A stretch of DNA of 9,837 nt from Bacillota bacterium (GCA_023415595.1 JAEZJW010000147.1:1-9837); one strand, 5' to 3'; counted from the first letter of the stretch, positions 1 through 7,535 are shown. Made by a program: numbers and translations. The notes: generated by a model from the sequence alone, not told the origin.

Positions 1-11
1 TGCGTATTACG

Positions 12-722
12 ATGAATAATATGAACACTGACATCATCCAGCATAATAAATTACCCGATCTGGTATTGGACAAGCTGATGGATTGGATTATGGACGGAAA
101 ACTACATATGGGTGAGAAGCTGAACACGGAGGAAATAGCAAATCAGTTAGGAGTCAGCAGAATGCCGATTCGTGAAGCACTCAGTAACCTGGAGAAGAAA
201 GGCTTAGCAGAATCCATCCCATATGCAGGTTCCCGGCTGATTAAGCTGACGCAGGATGATGTAAAGCAGATTTATATTGCTCGTAAAGCCCTGGAGCCCA
301 TCACAGCCAGCTATGCATGCCAGAATGTTACGAATACTCATATTGAACTACTTGAGAAGATCAATGATCAGTATAGTAAGCTGGTACGCCAGGACGAGGT
401 CCATGGAAAAGAAGTCTATATGCTGAATAGATACTATCATTTTACGATCTACAGCATGAGTAAAATGGACCGGCTGTGTACGATGATAGAATCCCTGTGG
501 GATAGCTTATGCTTCTTCAAACTGATTTACGGGCAGAAATTTATCAGTGACCGTGATTCCAGGGAGAAGATGATCAGTGAGCATGACAGTTATCTGGAGG
601 CATTGAAGAACAAAGATTCAGAGCTTCTGTATGGTCTCCTCTGTGATAGCCTGGATAAGCGCATCAGAGATATTCCCTATGAGGCCTCCGCATATTTTAA
701 TGATCAGGAGAATAACAAATAA
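12..722 (+). CDS. GntR-family transcriptional regulator, FadR/FCD subfamily
   Basis: A 236-residue DNA-binding regulator. Residues about 13-75 form a GntR winged helix-turn-helix; the recognition part (about 39-65) contains EEIANQLGVSRMPIREAL, a very typical GntR signature. Residues about 83-215 look like the all-helical FCD ligand-binding domain. FCD proteins usually bind a metal through an Asp/Asn and several His. Here N139, H143 and H191 fit, but the last His expected near residue 211-213 is not obvious (CDSLDK), so metal binding may be altered. The length is normal for the subfamily. The start is uncertain: ATG at 12 and ATG at 21 are both possible, only 11 bases lie upstream and no stop precedes them in frame, so the true start could be outside the window. 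The gene ends 108 bp before the RuBisCO-like gene on the same strand, so by family habit it probably controls that gene in response to a small carboxylate or sugar-acid effector (inference). Confidence 0.9.
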   Translation: MNNMNTDIIQHNKLPDLVLDKLMDWIMDGKLHMGEKLNTEEIANQLGVSRMPIREALSNLEKKGLAESIPYAGSRLIKLTQDDVKQIYIARKALEPITASYACQNVTNTHIELLEKINDQYSKLVRQDEVHGKEVYMLNRYYHFTIYSMSKMDRLCTMIESLWDSLCFFKLIYGQKFISDRDSREKMISEHDSYLEALKNKDSELLYGLLCDSLDKRIRDIPYEASAYFNDQENNK

Positions 723-736
723 GATTAATAAGGCTG

Positions 737-779
737 TTGTATAAATAGGTTTTATGAAACCGCGGAAATTCCCTGCGGT
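737..779 (+). promoter_or_regulatory. possible operator/promoter region before the RuBisCO-like gene
   Basis: The 108-bp gap between regulator and RLP contains TTGTATAAAT (737-746), a partial match to the TNGTNNNACNA-type palindromes bound by many GntR proteins. It also contains a -10-like TATAAA (740-745), although no convincing -35 sits upstream. Just after it, ACCGC (759-763) and GCGGT (775-779) can form a small hairpin. The arrangement would allow the GntR protein to act on transcription of the RLP. Only one half of the operator match is good, so this is a weak call. Confidence 0.25.
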
Positions 780-830
780 AATCTAAAAACCGGACGTTTG
801 TGCAGCGGCCCTTTTTAGGAGGAAACTAAC

Positions 831-2099
831 ATGGATGAAAAATTATACTGTCTCCCGGAAAACATAAGGGATAAGGAATATATCACGGCAACCTATTATA
901 TTAAATTGGATAAAAGCATTGACATCATGGCAAAAGCGGCATCTCTGGCAGTCGGACAGACAATCGGAACCTGGCTGCCGATTCCCGGGATTACGGACGA
1001 AATCAGGGAAAAGCATATGGGAAAGGTGATCCAGATCTATGATGTCCCCTCCATTGATCTCAGTACCCAGGTAACGGAGGAGGAAAGGCAATACCTGCTG
1101 CAGATCGCATACCCGGTGATCAATTTTACACCGGATTTTCCTCTTCTGATAACGGCATTGTTAGGAAACGATGCATCCACCTCGGCACAGGTGAAGCTTT
1201 TGGATATTGAATTTCCCAGAGGATTTGCAGAAGAGCTTGGAGGACCTAATTTTGGCCTCGCGGGAGTCCGTAAGCTTACTGGAATTGAAGATCGCCCGAT
1301 CTTGCTTAACATGATCAAGCCCTGTACAGGCTTAAGGCCGGAAGAAGGGGCGAAGATTTTCTATGAAACCGCACTGGGTGGAGTGGATCTGATTAAGGAT
1401 GATGAACTCCTTGGAAGTCCAAGCTACAGTAAGGCAGCTGACAGGGTAAAAGCATTTAATAAAGCAGCCGTGGCAGCCTATGAGAGAACAGGTAAGAAAG
1501 TAAAATATATCGTAAATGTAACCGATGGTGCCGGAAGTATTATGAATACGGTACAAAGTGTAATCGAAGCCGGTGCAGAGGCTATCATGGTGAATTTTGC
1601 AGCAGTAGGTTACAGTGTACTCCATCAGATAGCAAAAACCGTTAAGGTGCCGATTCTTGCCCATTGTGCAGGAGCAGGTATGTTTTACGAAGGCACCGGC
1701 AGCGGTATGAGCTCACCGCTGGCCGTTGGAAAACTGACAAGACTGGCCGGTGCGGATATCGTCATGATCAATACCCCCTACGGCGGATATCCTCTGCAAT
1801 ATCAGAAATATATTCAGACGGCAGCCCAGCTCACCCTGCCGATGTATCACATCAAGCCAACCATGCCCTCCATCGGAGGGGGAGTACATCCCGGAATGGT
1901 GGAACGCTACATAAAAGAAATAGGGACGGACATGGTCCTGGCAGCGGGTGGAGCTATCCAGGGACATCCTATGGGCTCTGCGGCAGGTGTAAGAGCAATG
2001 ATGCAGGCGATTGATGCTGTTATGGCAGGGATACCCGTAGCGGAGGCTGCGAAGGAGAAAGAAGAACTTGCATTAGCTTTGAAGCTGTGGAGTAAGTAA
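831..2099 (+). CDS. RuBisCO-like protein (form IV type), probable non-carboxylating sugar-phosphate enzyme
   Basis: This 422-residue protein spans both RuBisCO large-subunit domains: an N-terminal alpha/beta domain (about 15-130) and a C-terminal TIM barrel (about 140-410). By alignment from memory to spinach RbcL it keeps the Lys of IKPCTGL (K163, spinach K175), the carbamylated Lys and metal acids of IKDDE (K189, D191, E192; spinach 201/203/204), a barrel His (H278, like H294) and the phosphate-binding GGG and AGGAIQGHP segments (349-351, 372-380). It lacks the second catalytic Lys (C165 replaces K177), the E60 equivalent, the H327 equivalent and the loop-6 Lys (GTVVGKLEG reads NTPYGGYPL here). 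It should therefore enolise or decarboxylate a related substrate rather than fix CO2. Known RLP roles include DK-MTP-1P enolase (MtnW), methylthioribulose-phosphate isomerase and apionate-pathway decarboxylases; no methionine-salvage neighbour is visible to choose between them. AGGAGG (817-822) sits 8 nt before the ATG. Family call very sure, substrate unknown. Confidence 0.93.
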   Translation: MDEKLYCLPENIRDKEYITATYYIKLDKSIDIMAKAASLAVGQTIGTWLPIPGITDEIREKHMGKVIQIYDVPSIDLSTQVTEEERQYLLQIAYPVINFTPDFPLLITALLGNDASTSAQVKLLDIEFPRGFAEELGGPNFGLAGVRKLTGIEDRPILLNMIKPCTGLRPEEGAKIFYETALGGVDLIKDDELLGSPSYSKAADRVKAFNKAAVAAYERTGKKVKYIVNVTDGAGSIMNTVQSVIEAGAEAIMVNFAAVGYSVLHQIAKTVKVPILAHCAGAGMFYEGTGSGMSSPLAVGKLTRLAGADIVMINTPYGGYPLQYQKYIQTAAQLTLPMYHIKPTMPSIGGGVHPGMVERYIKEIGTDMVLAAGGAIQGHPMGSAAGVRAMMQAIDAVMAGIPVAEAAKEKEELALALKLWSK

Positions 2100-2242
2100 T
2101 AGTTTTGTAACAAAAAATTAATATTACTGATGGAACCATTTTCCTTTTTCTGTTGTCTAATGATTGTAATCAAAGAACACGGCCGTTCCTTTGAAGCATT
2201 TCATTAGGGGGAGGAGTACTCCCGGAAGGTGAGGAGAAGGAA

Positions 2243-4015
2243 ATGAAGAAAACCAGAAAGTTAATCGCATTGATAGTAACGGCAGCGATGATTGTGGGTC
2301 TTGCGATGACCGGCTGCAGTAAGAAAGAGGATAGCGGGGAGACAACGGGCAAGAACAAGGAAACAAAGTATGATACTGCTACGGGGGACGGAGCAGCTCA
2401 GAAGGAATCAAATCAAGGGACCAAATCAACATCGGATACTACAACAGACACCTCACAGTATTCATCAAACGTAAGCAGGGATTCAGAAGCTAAGGCTGAG
2501 GAAGCGCCTGCTGGATTTACAGCGAAGAGCCCGACCATGGATTACGGAATGGAAGATGACTATAATACGAACTGGAAGCCGGTTTATCCGGGTACGGAGG
2601 AATTTACCGGGTTTACCGAAGCAGGTTTTCAAGAGGTAACCAGTAATCCGTTAAGTACATTTTCAATTGATGTCGATACTGCATCCTATTCCAACCTGCG
2701 CAGCGATATCCAGTATGGCAGTCTTCCCGATCCGCAGTCAGTCAGGATTGAAGAAATGCTGAATTACTTTAATTATGATTATAAGGAGCCGGAGGACGGG
2801 AAGCCCTTCTCCATCCACACGGAAATCGGAAAATGCCCGTGGAATGAAGACAATTATCTGCTGAAGGTCGGACTTCAGGGTAAGAATGTAGATCCGGAAT
2901 CCCTGCCGAAGAGCAACCTTGTATTCTTGATCGATGTATCCGGTTCCATGGACGAAGAGGATAAACTGCCTCTGCTTAAGAATGCCTTTGCCCAGTTTGT
3001 TGAGGCTCTTGGGGAGGATGACAGAATCTCCATCGTAATCTATGCCGGAGAGACCGGGGTCGTTCTCGACAGCGTGCGAGGATCAGAAAAAAGTGTGATC
3101 CTTCGTGCAATCAGGAACTTAAGTGCAGGAGGTTCCACAGCAGGTGCAAGCGGAATAGAGTTAGCATACTCCTTAGCAGAGGAGAACTTTATCAAAGGCG
3201 GTAACAATCGTGTGATCCTTGCCACCGACGGTGATTTCAATGTTGGACCATCCTCGACGGAGGAGCTTGAGGATATAATAACAGAGAAGAAGGAAAGTGG
3301 GATCTATCTCAGTGTCCTGGGCTTTGGAACAGGTAATATCAAAGATAATAAGATGGAGCTGCTTGCAGATAAGGGTAACGGAAACTATGCCTACATCGAT
3401 TCTCCGAGAGAAGCTAAGAAGGTGCTGGTGGATGAGATGTCAGGTACCCTGCTCACAATTGCTAAGGATGTTAAGATTCAGCTGGAGTTCAACCCTTATG
3501 CCGTAGCCTCTTACCGTCTGATCGGATATGAGAACAGGGCTTTACAGAATGAAGATTTCAGGGATGACACCGTTGATGCAGGAGAGCTGGGTGCCGGACA
3601 CAGTGTAACAGCTATCTATGAGGTTGTACCCGGCAGAGCCTCCGACGGCGGGAAAGAGAACGAGTCCTTAAAGTATCAGACACAGGAGATCAAGCCCGAA
3701 TACAAGAATGAAATCACGGAGATTCGTCTGCGCTACAAGGAGCCTGAGGAGGAAGAAAGCCGTGAGATCAGGAAGGTGGTTTCCTTCACGAATACTCCTG
3801 TAAAGTCAATGAAATATTCTGAGGATTTCTATTTCGCTGCTGCCGTTACGGAATTTGGTATGATACTACGGAATTCAGAGTACCGCGGAAATGCTTCGGT
3901 CGAATCAGTACTGGAACTGGCAGAGCAGGGTCTCGGTGAGGATGTCGGTGGCTACCGGGCAGAGTTCATCGAGCTGGTGGAACGCTACGACGATTACTTC
4001 AACTATGCATGGTAA
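2243..4015 (+). CDS. von Willebrand factor A domain lipoprotein with DUF3520-type C-terminus (YfbK-like)
   Basis: A 590-residue predicted surface lipoprotein. A basic start and hydrophobic segment (about 6-24) lead to a lipobox ending in C25 (AMTGC), followed by a disordered Lys/Ser/Thr/Glu-rich linker to about residue 95. Residues about 125-215 match the YfbK-type N-terminal module (NPLSTFSIDVDTASY at 135-149). Residues about 225-405 form the VWA domain with a full MIDAS: D231-x-S233-x-S235, T299 (GGSTAG) and D329 (ATDGDFN). The MIDAS suggests divalent-metal-dependent binding to a protein partner. Residues about 410-588 correspond to DUF3520. Length and order fit the family. GAGGAG at 2231-2236 lies 6 nt before the ATG. 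A perfect 10-bp palindrome, GGAGTACTCC (2213-2222), sits just upstream and could fold back near the ribosome site. The 143-bp gap from the RLP shows only a weak A/T hairpin and no canonical terminator, so read-through from the RLP is possible. The partner and process are unknown. Confidence 0.9.
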   Translation: MKKTRKLIALIVTAAMIVGLAMTGCSKKEDSGETTGKNKETKYDTATGDGAAQKESNQGTKSTSDTTTDTSQYSSNVSRDSEAKAEEAPAGFTAKSPTMDYGMEDDYNTNWKPVYPGTEEFTGFTEAGFQEVTSNPLSTFSIDVDTASYSNLRSDIQYGSLPDPQSVRIEEMLNYFNYDYKEPEDGKPFSIHTEIGKCPWNEDNYLLKVGLQGKNVDPESLPKSNLVFLIDVSGSMDEEDKLPLLKNAFAQFVEALGEDDRISIVIYAGETGVVLDSVRGSEKSVILRAIRNLSAGGSTAGASGIELAYSLAEENFIKGGNNRVILATDGDFNVGPSSTEELEDIITEKKESGIYLSVLGFGTGNIKDNKMELLADKGNGNYAYIDSPREAKKVLVDEMSGTLLTIAKDVKIQLEFNPYAVASYRLIGYENRALQNEDFRDDTVDAGELGAGHSVTAIYEVVPGRASDGGKENESLKYQTQEIKPEYKNEITEIRLRYKEPEEEESREIRKVVSFTNTPVKSMKYSEDFYFAAAVTEFGMILRNSEYRGNASVESVLELAEQGLGEDVGGYRAEFIELVERYDDYFNYAW

Positions 4016-4123
4016 TTTACAGTATAAGCAATATTAGGCTTATGTAATGGTTTACATTAATTGATCAGAAACAAATTCGGATAGTATAACGATAGAGTAT
4101 TCATATGAGATTGACTAGGCAAG

Positions 4124-4181
4124 AGGCACCCTGCGTCACTCCACAGGCATCATATCTGTGGGAAGACGATGGGTGCCTTTT
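4124..4181 (+). terminator. Rho-independent terminator after the VWA gene
   Basis: AGGCACCC (4124-4131) pairs with GGGTGCCT (4171-4178), followed by a short T run. Inside, CGTC pairs with GACG and CCACAG with CTGTGG, separated by small symmetric internal loops, giving one long stem. It lies about 110 bp after the VWA stop. A second small hairpin, TCCGCT/AGCGGA (4181-4203), abuts it. The T run is short (four T), so termination strength is uncertain. The remaining 4204-4285 shows nothing clear. Confidence 0.75.
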
Positions 4182-4314
4182 CCGCTGGTGTATTTTAAGC
4201 GGAATGATTAGGTTTTGTATAGTTATCTGACAGACAGCAAACGATATCTACTAAGCAGCAAAGGCAAACGATGCTTCCAATAAAGATTGTGCTAACATTC
4301 AATAAAAAGATCAG

Positions 4315-4343
4315 TTGACATACATATTGTACTTATGTATAAT
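4315..4343 (+). promoter_or_regulatory. consensus sigma-A promoter of nrdJ
   Basis: TTGACA (4315-4320) and TATAAT (4338-4343) are both perfect consensus hexamers with a 17-bp spacer. The start site should fall near 4350, giving a leader of only about 55 nt before the nrdJ ATG. Such a strong promoter would need repression, which fits the overlapping NrdR-like sites. Confidence 0.92.
4317..4332 (+). promoter_or_regulatory. NrdR box 1 (upstream, weaker)
   Basis: This 16-bp site matches 9 of the 11 core positions of the NrdR box (CWATATATWGT), ending in ATATTGT. It overlaps the -35 element and the spacer. It begins exactly 31 bp before box 2, about three helical turns, the spacing seen in known NrdR-regulated promoters. 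By itself it would be weak; the phasing raises confidence. Confidence 0.65.
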
Positions 4344-4347
4344 ATTA

Positions 4348-4363
4348 GCACAATATATAGTAT
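4348..4363 (+). promoter_or_regulatory. NrdR box 2 (strong match)
   Basis: GCACAATATATAGTAT contains CAATATATAGT, a perfect match to the 11-bp core of the NrdR consensus acaCwAtATaTwGtgt. It covers the predicted transcription start. NrdR is the ATP/dATP-sensing repressor of ribonucleotide reductase genes, so finding it before an RNR gene is strong mutual support. The nrdR gene itself is not in the window. Confidence 0.82.
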
Positions 4364-4404
4364 AAACATGACTTCAAATAGTCTAAAGATACGGAGGAAG
4401 AATT

Positions 4405-6492
4405 ATGGAGCATCTCTTATCAAATGATTTTTTAGATACATATCGTAACAGGAAAAGCCCTCTCAGCCATATTGGTGAGTTTGTATATTTAAGAACCTAT
4501 TCCAGGTACCAGGAGGAGAAAAAAAGGAGGGAGAACTGGTTTGAGACAGTTCTTCGAACCACGGAATATAACATAGGTCTTGGAATTGAATATCGAAGGA
4601 AAATGGGGCTGCCGATCGACCTGGGGCAGGAGAAGAAGGAAGCAGAGGAGTTATTCGACCAACTGTTCCATTTAAAAACCTTTACTTCGGGCAGAACCTT
4701 ATATATGGGAGGGACCGAGGTAGTTAAGCAGTATCCGCTGTCCAACTACAACTGTTCCTTTACAAATATTGAAACCCTGCGGGACCTTGTGGATGTATTC
4801 TACCTCCTGATGGTCGGCAGCGGTGTCGGTATCCGCATCGACAGGGAGCAGGTGGAGAAGCTGCCGCAGGTACGCCCTGTCCTTCTGGAAAGCCGGTATG
4901 ACGGCACTGTACGTATGAAGCTTACGAAGGAGGAAATGGAGCATACCCTTTTAAGCATCAGCGAATCGGATTCTGAAACTGCTGTCATTCAGGTGGGGGA
5001 TAGCAAGGAGGGCTGGTGCTCTGCCCTGGAAAGCTATTTTAGCTTATTAACGCACAAGGAATATGAAACAATTAAGAAAATTATGATAGATTACAGCTTT
5101 GTCCGGCCCGAAGGAGAAAGACTGAAGAGGTTTGGGGGCAGAGCTTCCGGGCACAGATCTATCCAGAGGATGTTTGAGAAGATCAATAAGGTATTCGTTA
5201 AGAGGAACGGCCTGGGATTAAAAACGATCGATATTCTGGATATTGCTACGATCATCAGCGAAAATGTCGTATCCGGAGGCGTCAGACGCAGTGCCATGAT
5301 GGTAATCTGCGATGAAGATGATGAGGATGTCATCAATGCCAAGAGAAACATTTATCAGGTGGTCGATGGGAATTGGATCGAGGACCCTGAAATATCCCAC
5401 AGGAAGATGAGCAATAATTCCATCCTGTATCAGAAGAGGCCTTCCCTGGAGAGAATTAAAGAAATTATAGATTCCATCCGGACGAATGGGGAACCGGGCT
5501 TTATCAATGGTTCGGAGGCGACCAGGCGCAAACCGTCCTTCCGCGGCTGTAATCCCTGTGGAGAGATCCTTCTCCGTTCGAAGCAATGCTGTAACCTTAC
5601 AACGAATAATATGATGGCATTCGCCAGTGACGGTTCGTTTGATGAGGCCGGTTTTCATGAGATATTAAGGCTTTCCACCAGAGTTGCCCTCCGAATGACT
5701 CTGGTAGAGGTGGAGCTGCCGGAATGGAATCGGGTGATGCATGCGGACAGGATCATCGGAATCTCCCTAACCGGTATGATGGATATGATGAATAAGACTC
5801 ATATGAGCAATGAAGAGCTGGCTGCTTTGCTCAGAAGGCTCCATCAGACGGTACGTGAGGAAGGGGAACGCTACAGTAAGGAGCTGGGGATTACTGCACC
5901 GGAGCTGATGACAACCATAAAGCCGGAGGGGAGTCTGTCGACCCTGCCCGGCGTGAGCTCAGGGATTCACTATGCCCATTCTAATTACTATATCCGAAGA
6001 GTCAGAATATCAGCCACTGATCCCCTGTATAAGATGATTGCCACTCAGGGCAGCTATCCGATCTATAGCGAGATCGGGCAGACGGACGAGGATTGTACCA
6101 TCAAGGTGATTGAATTTCCCGTCAAGGCTCCCGAAGGAAGAACAAAATATGAGGTCAGTGCGATAGAGCAGCTGGAGTTATATAAAATGTCCATGGAGAA
6201 CTGGTCGGATCACAATACCTCCATTACAGTTCATGTCAGAGAGCAGGAATGGGATGAGGTAGCACATTGGGTATATGAAAACTTCAATTATGTAGTAGGA
6301 ATTACGTTCCTTCCGCTGATGGAGGAGACCTATCCCCTGCTGCCTTATGAAAGTACCACGAAAGAGGATTATGAGCAGAGGGTGCAGCGGATTAAACCGA
6401 TTGACTATGAGCTTTTAGCCAGATTAGATGACGACGGAGAACATGATATCATCGACCAGGAGTGTTCCACAGGGGCTTGCCCGATCAGATAA
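4405..6492 (+). CDS. nrdJ: adenosylcobalamin-dependent (class II) ribonucleoside-triphosphate reductase
   Basis: A complete 695-residue monomeric class II RNR that reduces ribonucleotides to deoxyribonucleotides using a coenzyme B12-derived thiyl radical, so it needs neither oxygen nor a second subunit. The layout matches Lactobacillus leichmannii RTPR (739 residues). C117 (NYNCSF) and C396 (QCCNL) are the redox pair, C385 in NPCGE (383-387) is the thiyl-radical Cys with N383 and E387 as partners, and C687/C692 in ECSTGACPIR form the C-terminal shuttle pair ending three residues from the terminus, as in RTPR. The 11-residue gap between radical and redox Cys is the same as in that enzyme. SGVGIRID (139-146) and TTIKPEGSLSTLPG (503-516) are further family motifs. 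GGAGG (4393-4397) sits 7 nt before the ATG. It has its own strong promoter with NrdR-type sites. It ends 82 bp before the next gene with no terminator seen between, so co-transcription is possible. Confidence 0.97.
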   Translation: MEHLLSNDFLDTYRNRKSPLSHIGEFVYLRTYSRYQEEKKRRENWFETVLRTTEYNIGLGIEYRRKMGLPIDLGQEKKEAEELFDQLFHLKTFTSGRTLYMGGTEVVKQYPLSNYNCSFTNIETLRDLVDVFYLLMVGSGVGIRIDREQVEKLPQVRPVLLESRYDGTVRMKLTKEEMEHTLLSISESDSETAVIQVGDSKEGWCSALESYFSLLTHKEYETIKKIMIDYSFVRPEGERLKRFGGRASGHRSIQRMFEKINKVFVKRNGLGLKTIDILDIATIISENVVSGGVRRSAMMVICDEDDEDVINAKRNIYQVVDGNWIEDPEISHRKMSNNSILYQKRPSLERIKEIIDSIRTNGEPGFINGSEATRRKPSFRGCNPCGEILLRSKQCCNLTTNNMMAFASDGSFDEAGFHEILRLSTRVALRMTLVEVELPEWNRVMHADRIIGISLTGMMDMMNKTHMSNEELAALLRRLHQTVREEGERYSKELGITAPELMTTIKPEGSLSTLPGVSSGIHYAHSNYYIRRVRISATDPLYKMIATQGSYPIYSEIGQTDEDCTIKVIEFPVKAPEGRTKYEVSAIEQLELYKMSMENWSDHNTSITVHVREQEWDEVAHWVYENFNYVVGITFLPLMEETYPLLPYESTTKEDYEQRVQRIKPIDYELLARLDDDGEHDIIDQECSTGACPIR

Positions 6493-6574
6493 TCCGATGT
6501 GAAGATGTTAAGAATAGTAATCCTGCCTAACGCATAAGATGTGCTAAAGGGAAGCCTAAAAGGGGAGAAGCTGC

Positions 6575-7255
6575 TTGCCAGTTTATCAGGTTGTTGTCAA
6601 GGAAAAAGTGATACAGCAGGATATGTATTACAAAAACCAGATTATCATGAAATATACGATCAAGTACCCTCAGTTTTTTTCCGCACACTTTCAGGTGTTT
6701 TTGGATAAATTAAATTCGTTTTACCGCACGAGGGCAGTAATGTACGAAAGGTCCAATATCATGAATCTGTACCAGATGGCAATGGTGGAGTATGAGTATT
6801 CCATAACCAATAACTTCCCGGTCAGGCAATTCGAGGCATATGTGGATTATGAGGTTACTTATAATCAGAACTGTGCGCTCAGTCTATATTTTGATCAGTA
6901 CGAATATGCAGGAGGAGCACATGGACTTACGATCCGGTACTCTGATTCCTGGAATCTGCAGAAGAGCAAAAAGATTGAGATGATGGACCTGTACCCACAT
7001 CGGAATAACCTGAAGGAATTCTTAACCGGGGTCGTCATCGGGCAGATTGATGCGGGTTACAACCCGGAAGACAGTATATATTTTAAGGATTATGCTAAGC
7101 TGGTCCAGGATACTTTAAAGATCAGTAACTTCTATCTGATCCCGGAAGGGGTGGTAATATATTTTCAGGAATATGACATTGCCCCGTATTCCAGTGGTCT
7201 TCCAACCTTTGTCATACCATTTTCTCCCGGAGGGCCGATTGCTCCGAAATGCTGA
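6575..7255 (+). CDS. DUF4163/DUF3298-type protein, no signal peptide
   Basis: A 226-residue protein beginning at TTG: AGGGGAG (6561-6567) lies 7 nt before it and the next in-frame Met (residue 17) would cut into the domain. Residues about 1-95 resemble DUF4163 and about 100-215 resemble DUF3298, with the typical YEYAGGAHG (109-117) and the late segment FYLIPEGVVIYFQEYDIAPY (186-205). These domains occur in the extracellular part of RsiV-type anti-sigma factors, in PdaC-like deacetylases and in many stand-alone proteins. Unlike those, this copy has no signal peptide, transmembrane segment or lipobox, so it is predicted to stay in the cytoplasm, or else it reaches the envelope by another route. 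No catalytic motif is recognised. It follows nrdJ by 82 bp and precedes a strong terminator, so it may be the last gene of the nrdJ transcript. Function unknown. Confidence 0.85.
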   Translation: MPVYQVVVKEKVIQQDMYYKNQIIMKYTIKYPQFFSAHFQVFLDKLNSFYRTRAVMYERSNIMNLYQMAMVEYEYSITNNFPVRQFEAYVDYEVTYNQNCALSLYFDQYEYAGGAHGLTIRYSDSWNLQKSKKIEMMDLYPHRNNLKEFLTGVVIGQIDAGYNPEDSIYFKDYAKLVQDTLKISNFYLIPEGVVIYFQEYDIAPYSSGLPTFVIPFSPGGPIAPKC

Positions 7256-7267
7256 TAGAATATAAAG

Positions 7268-7322
7268 AAAGCCCCCGGCTTGAATATAGCAGTTTAACTG
7301 CTTTATTCAAGTCAGGGGCTTT
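7268..7322. terminator. long bidirectional terminator between convergent genes
   Basis: AAAGCCCC (7268-7275) pairs with GGGGCTTT (7315-7322), continuing through CTTGAATA/TATTCAAG-like pairing to GCAGT/ACTGC around a TTA loop. This gives about 24 base pairs with only two mismatches and one G-T wobble. A and T runs flank both sides, so it can stop the plus-strand gene ending at 7255 and the minus-strand gene ending at 7332. Confidence 0.92.
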
Positions 7323-7331
7323 AATAGTATA

Positions 7332-7484
7332 TTAATCTCCGCCGGGACCGCTGCGGCTCGGTGAATTATCCGGAACCTGTGCATGACTGTCCTTCATGGA
7401 ATTTTTGGAAGAATTACTAACACTGTTTCGGGAAGAATTCTTACTGCTGTTCTTAGAACCGCTGTTACTCTTATTCTTTGCCAT
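7332..7484 (-). CDS. small Asn/Ser/Lys-rich protein (50 aa)
   Basis: A 50-codon gene that reads MAKNKSNSGSKNSSKNSSRN at its start, with NS/KNSS units continuing to about residue 29, then a Pro/Gly-rich tail ending SRSGPGGD. It contains no Cys, Trp, Tyr or Phe and should be intrinsically disordered and basic in its first half. It is supported by a strong ribosome site (AAAGGAG, complement of 7491-7497) 6 nt before the ATG, by a promoter-like pair just upstream, and by ending 10 bp before a strong terminator. It lies 73 bp downstream of the foldase gene on the same strand and may also be read through from it. Low-complexity small basic proteins of this style occur in clostridia, some linked with spores or nucleic acids; no family is recognised here and no function is claimed. 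Confidence 0.78.
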   Translation of the reverse strand: MAKNKSNSGSKNSSKNSSRNSVSNSSKNSMKDSHAQVPDNSPSRSGPGGD

Positions 7485-7535
7485 AACTGTCTCCTTTCCT
7501 TGCTTTTACCTGTTAGTATTGCAGGATCGGAGGAT

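Larger units (their letters stand above)
4286..4354. repeat. 14-bp inverted repeat bracketing the nrdJ promoter
   Basis: ATTGTGCTAACATT (4286-4299) and AATATTAGCACAAT (4341-4354) are inverted copies matching at 13 of 14 positions, 55 bp start to start. The left arm lies upstream of the -35 box; the right arm overlaps the end of the -10 box and the expected start site and also part of the second NrdR-like box. Because the left arm is not transcribed from this promoter, the repeat is more likely a pair of protein sites than an RNA hairpin (inference). Confidence 0.6.

Noticed and set aside
831..2099. True CO2-fixing RuBisCO
   Set aside because: The second catalytic Lys, loop-6 Lys and H327 equivalents are missing, and no phosphoribulokinase or AMP-pathway gene is beside it.
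6493..6574. Terminator or separate promoter between nrdJ and the DUF3298-type gene
   Set aside because: No stable hairpin with T run and no good -35/-10 pair could be found by eye.
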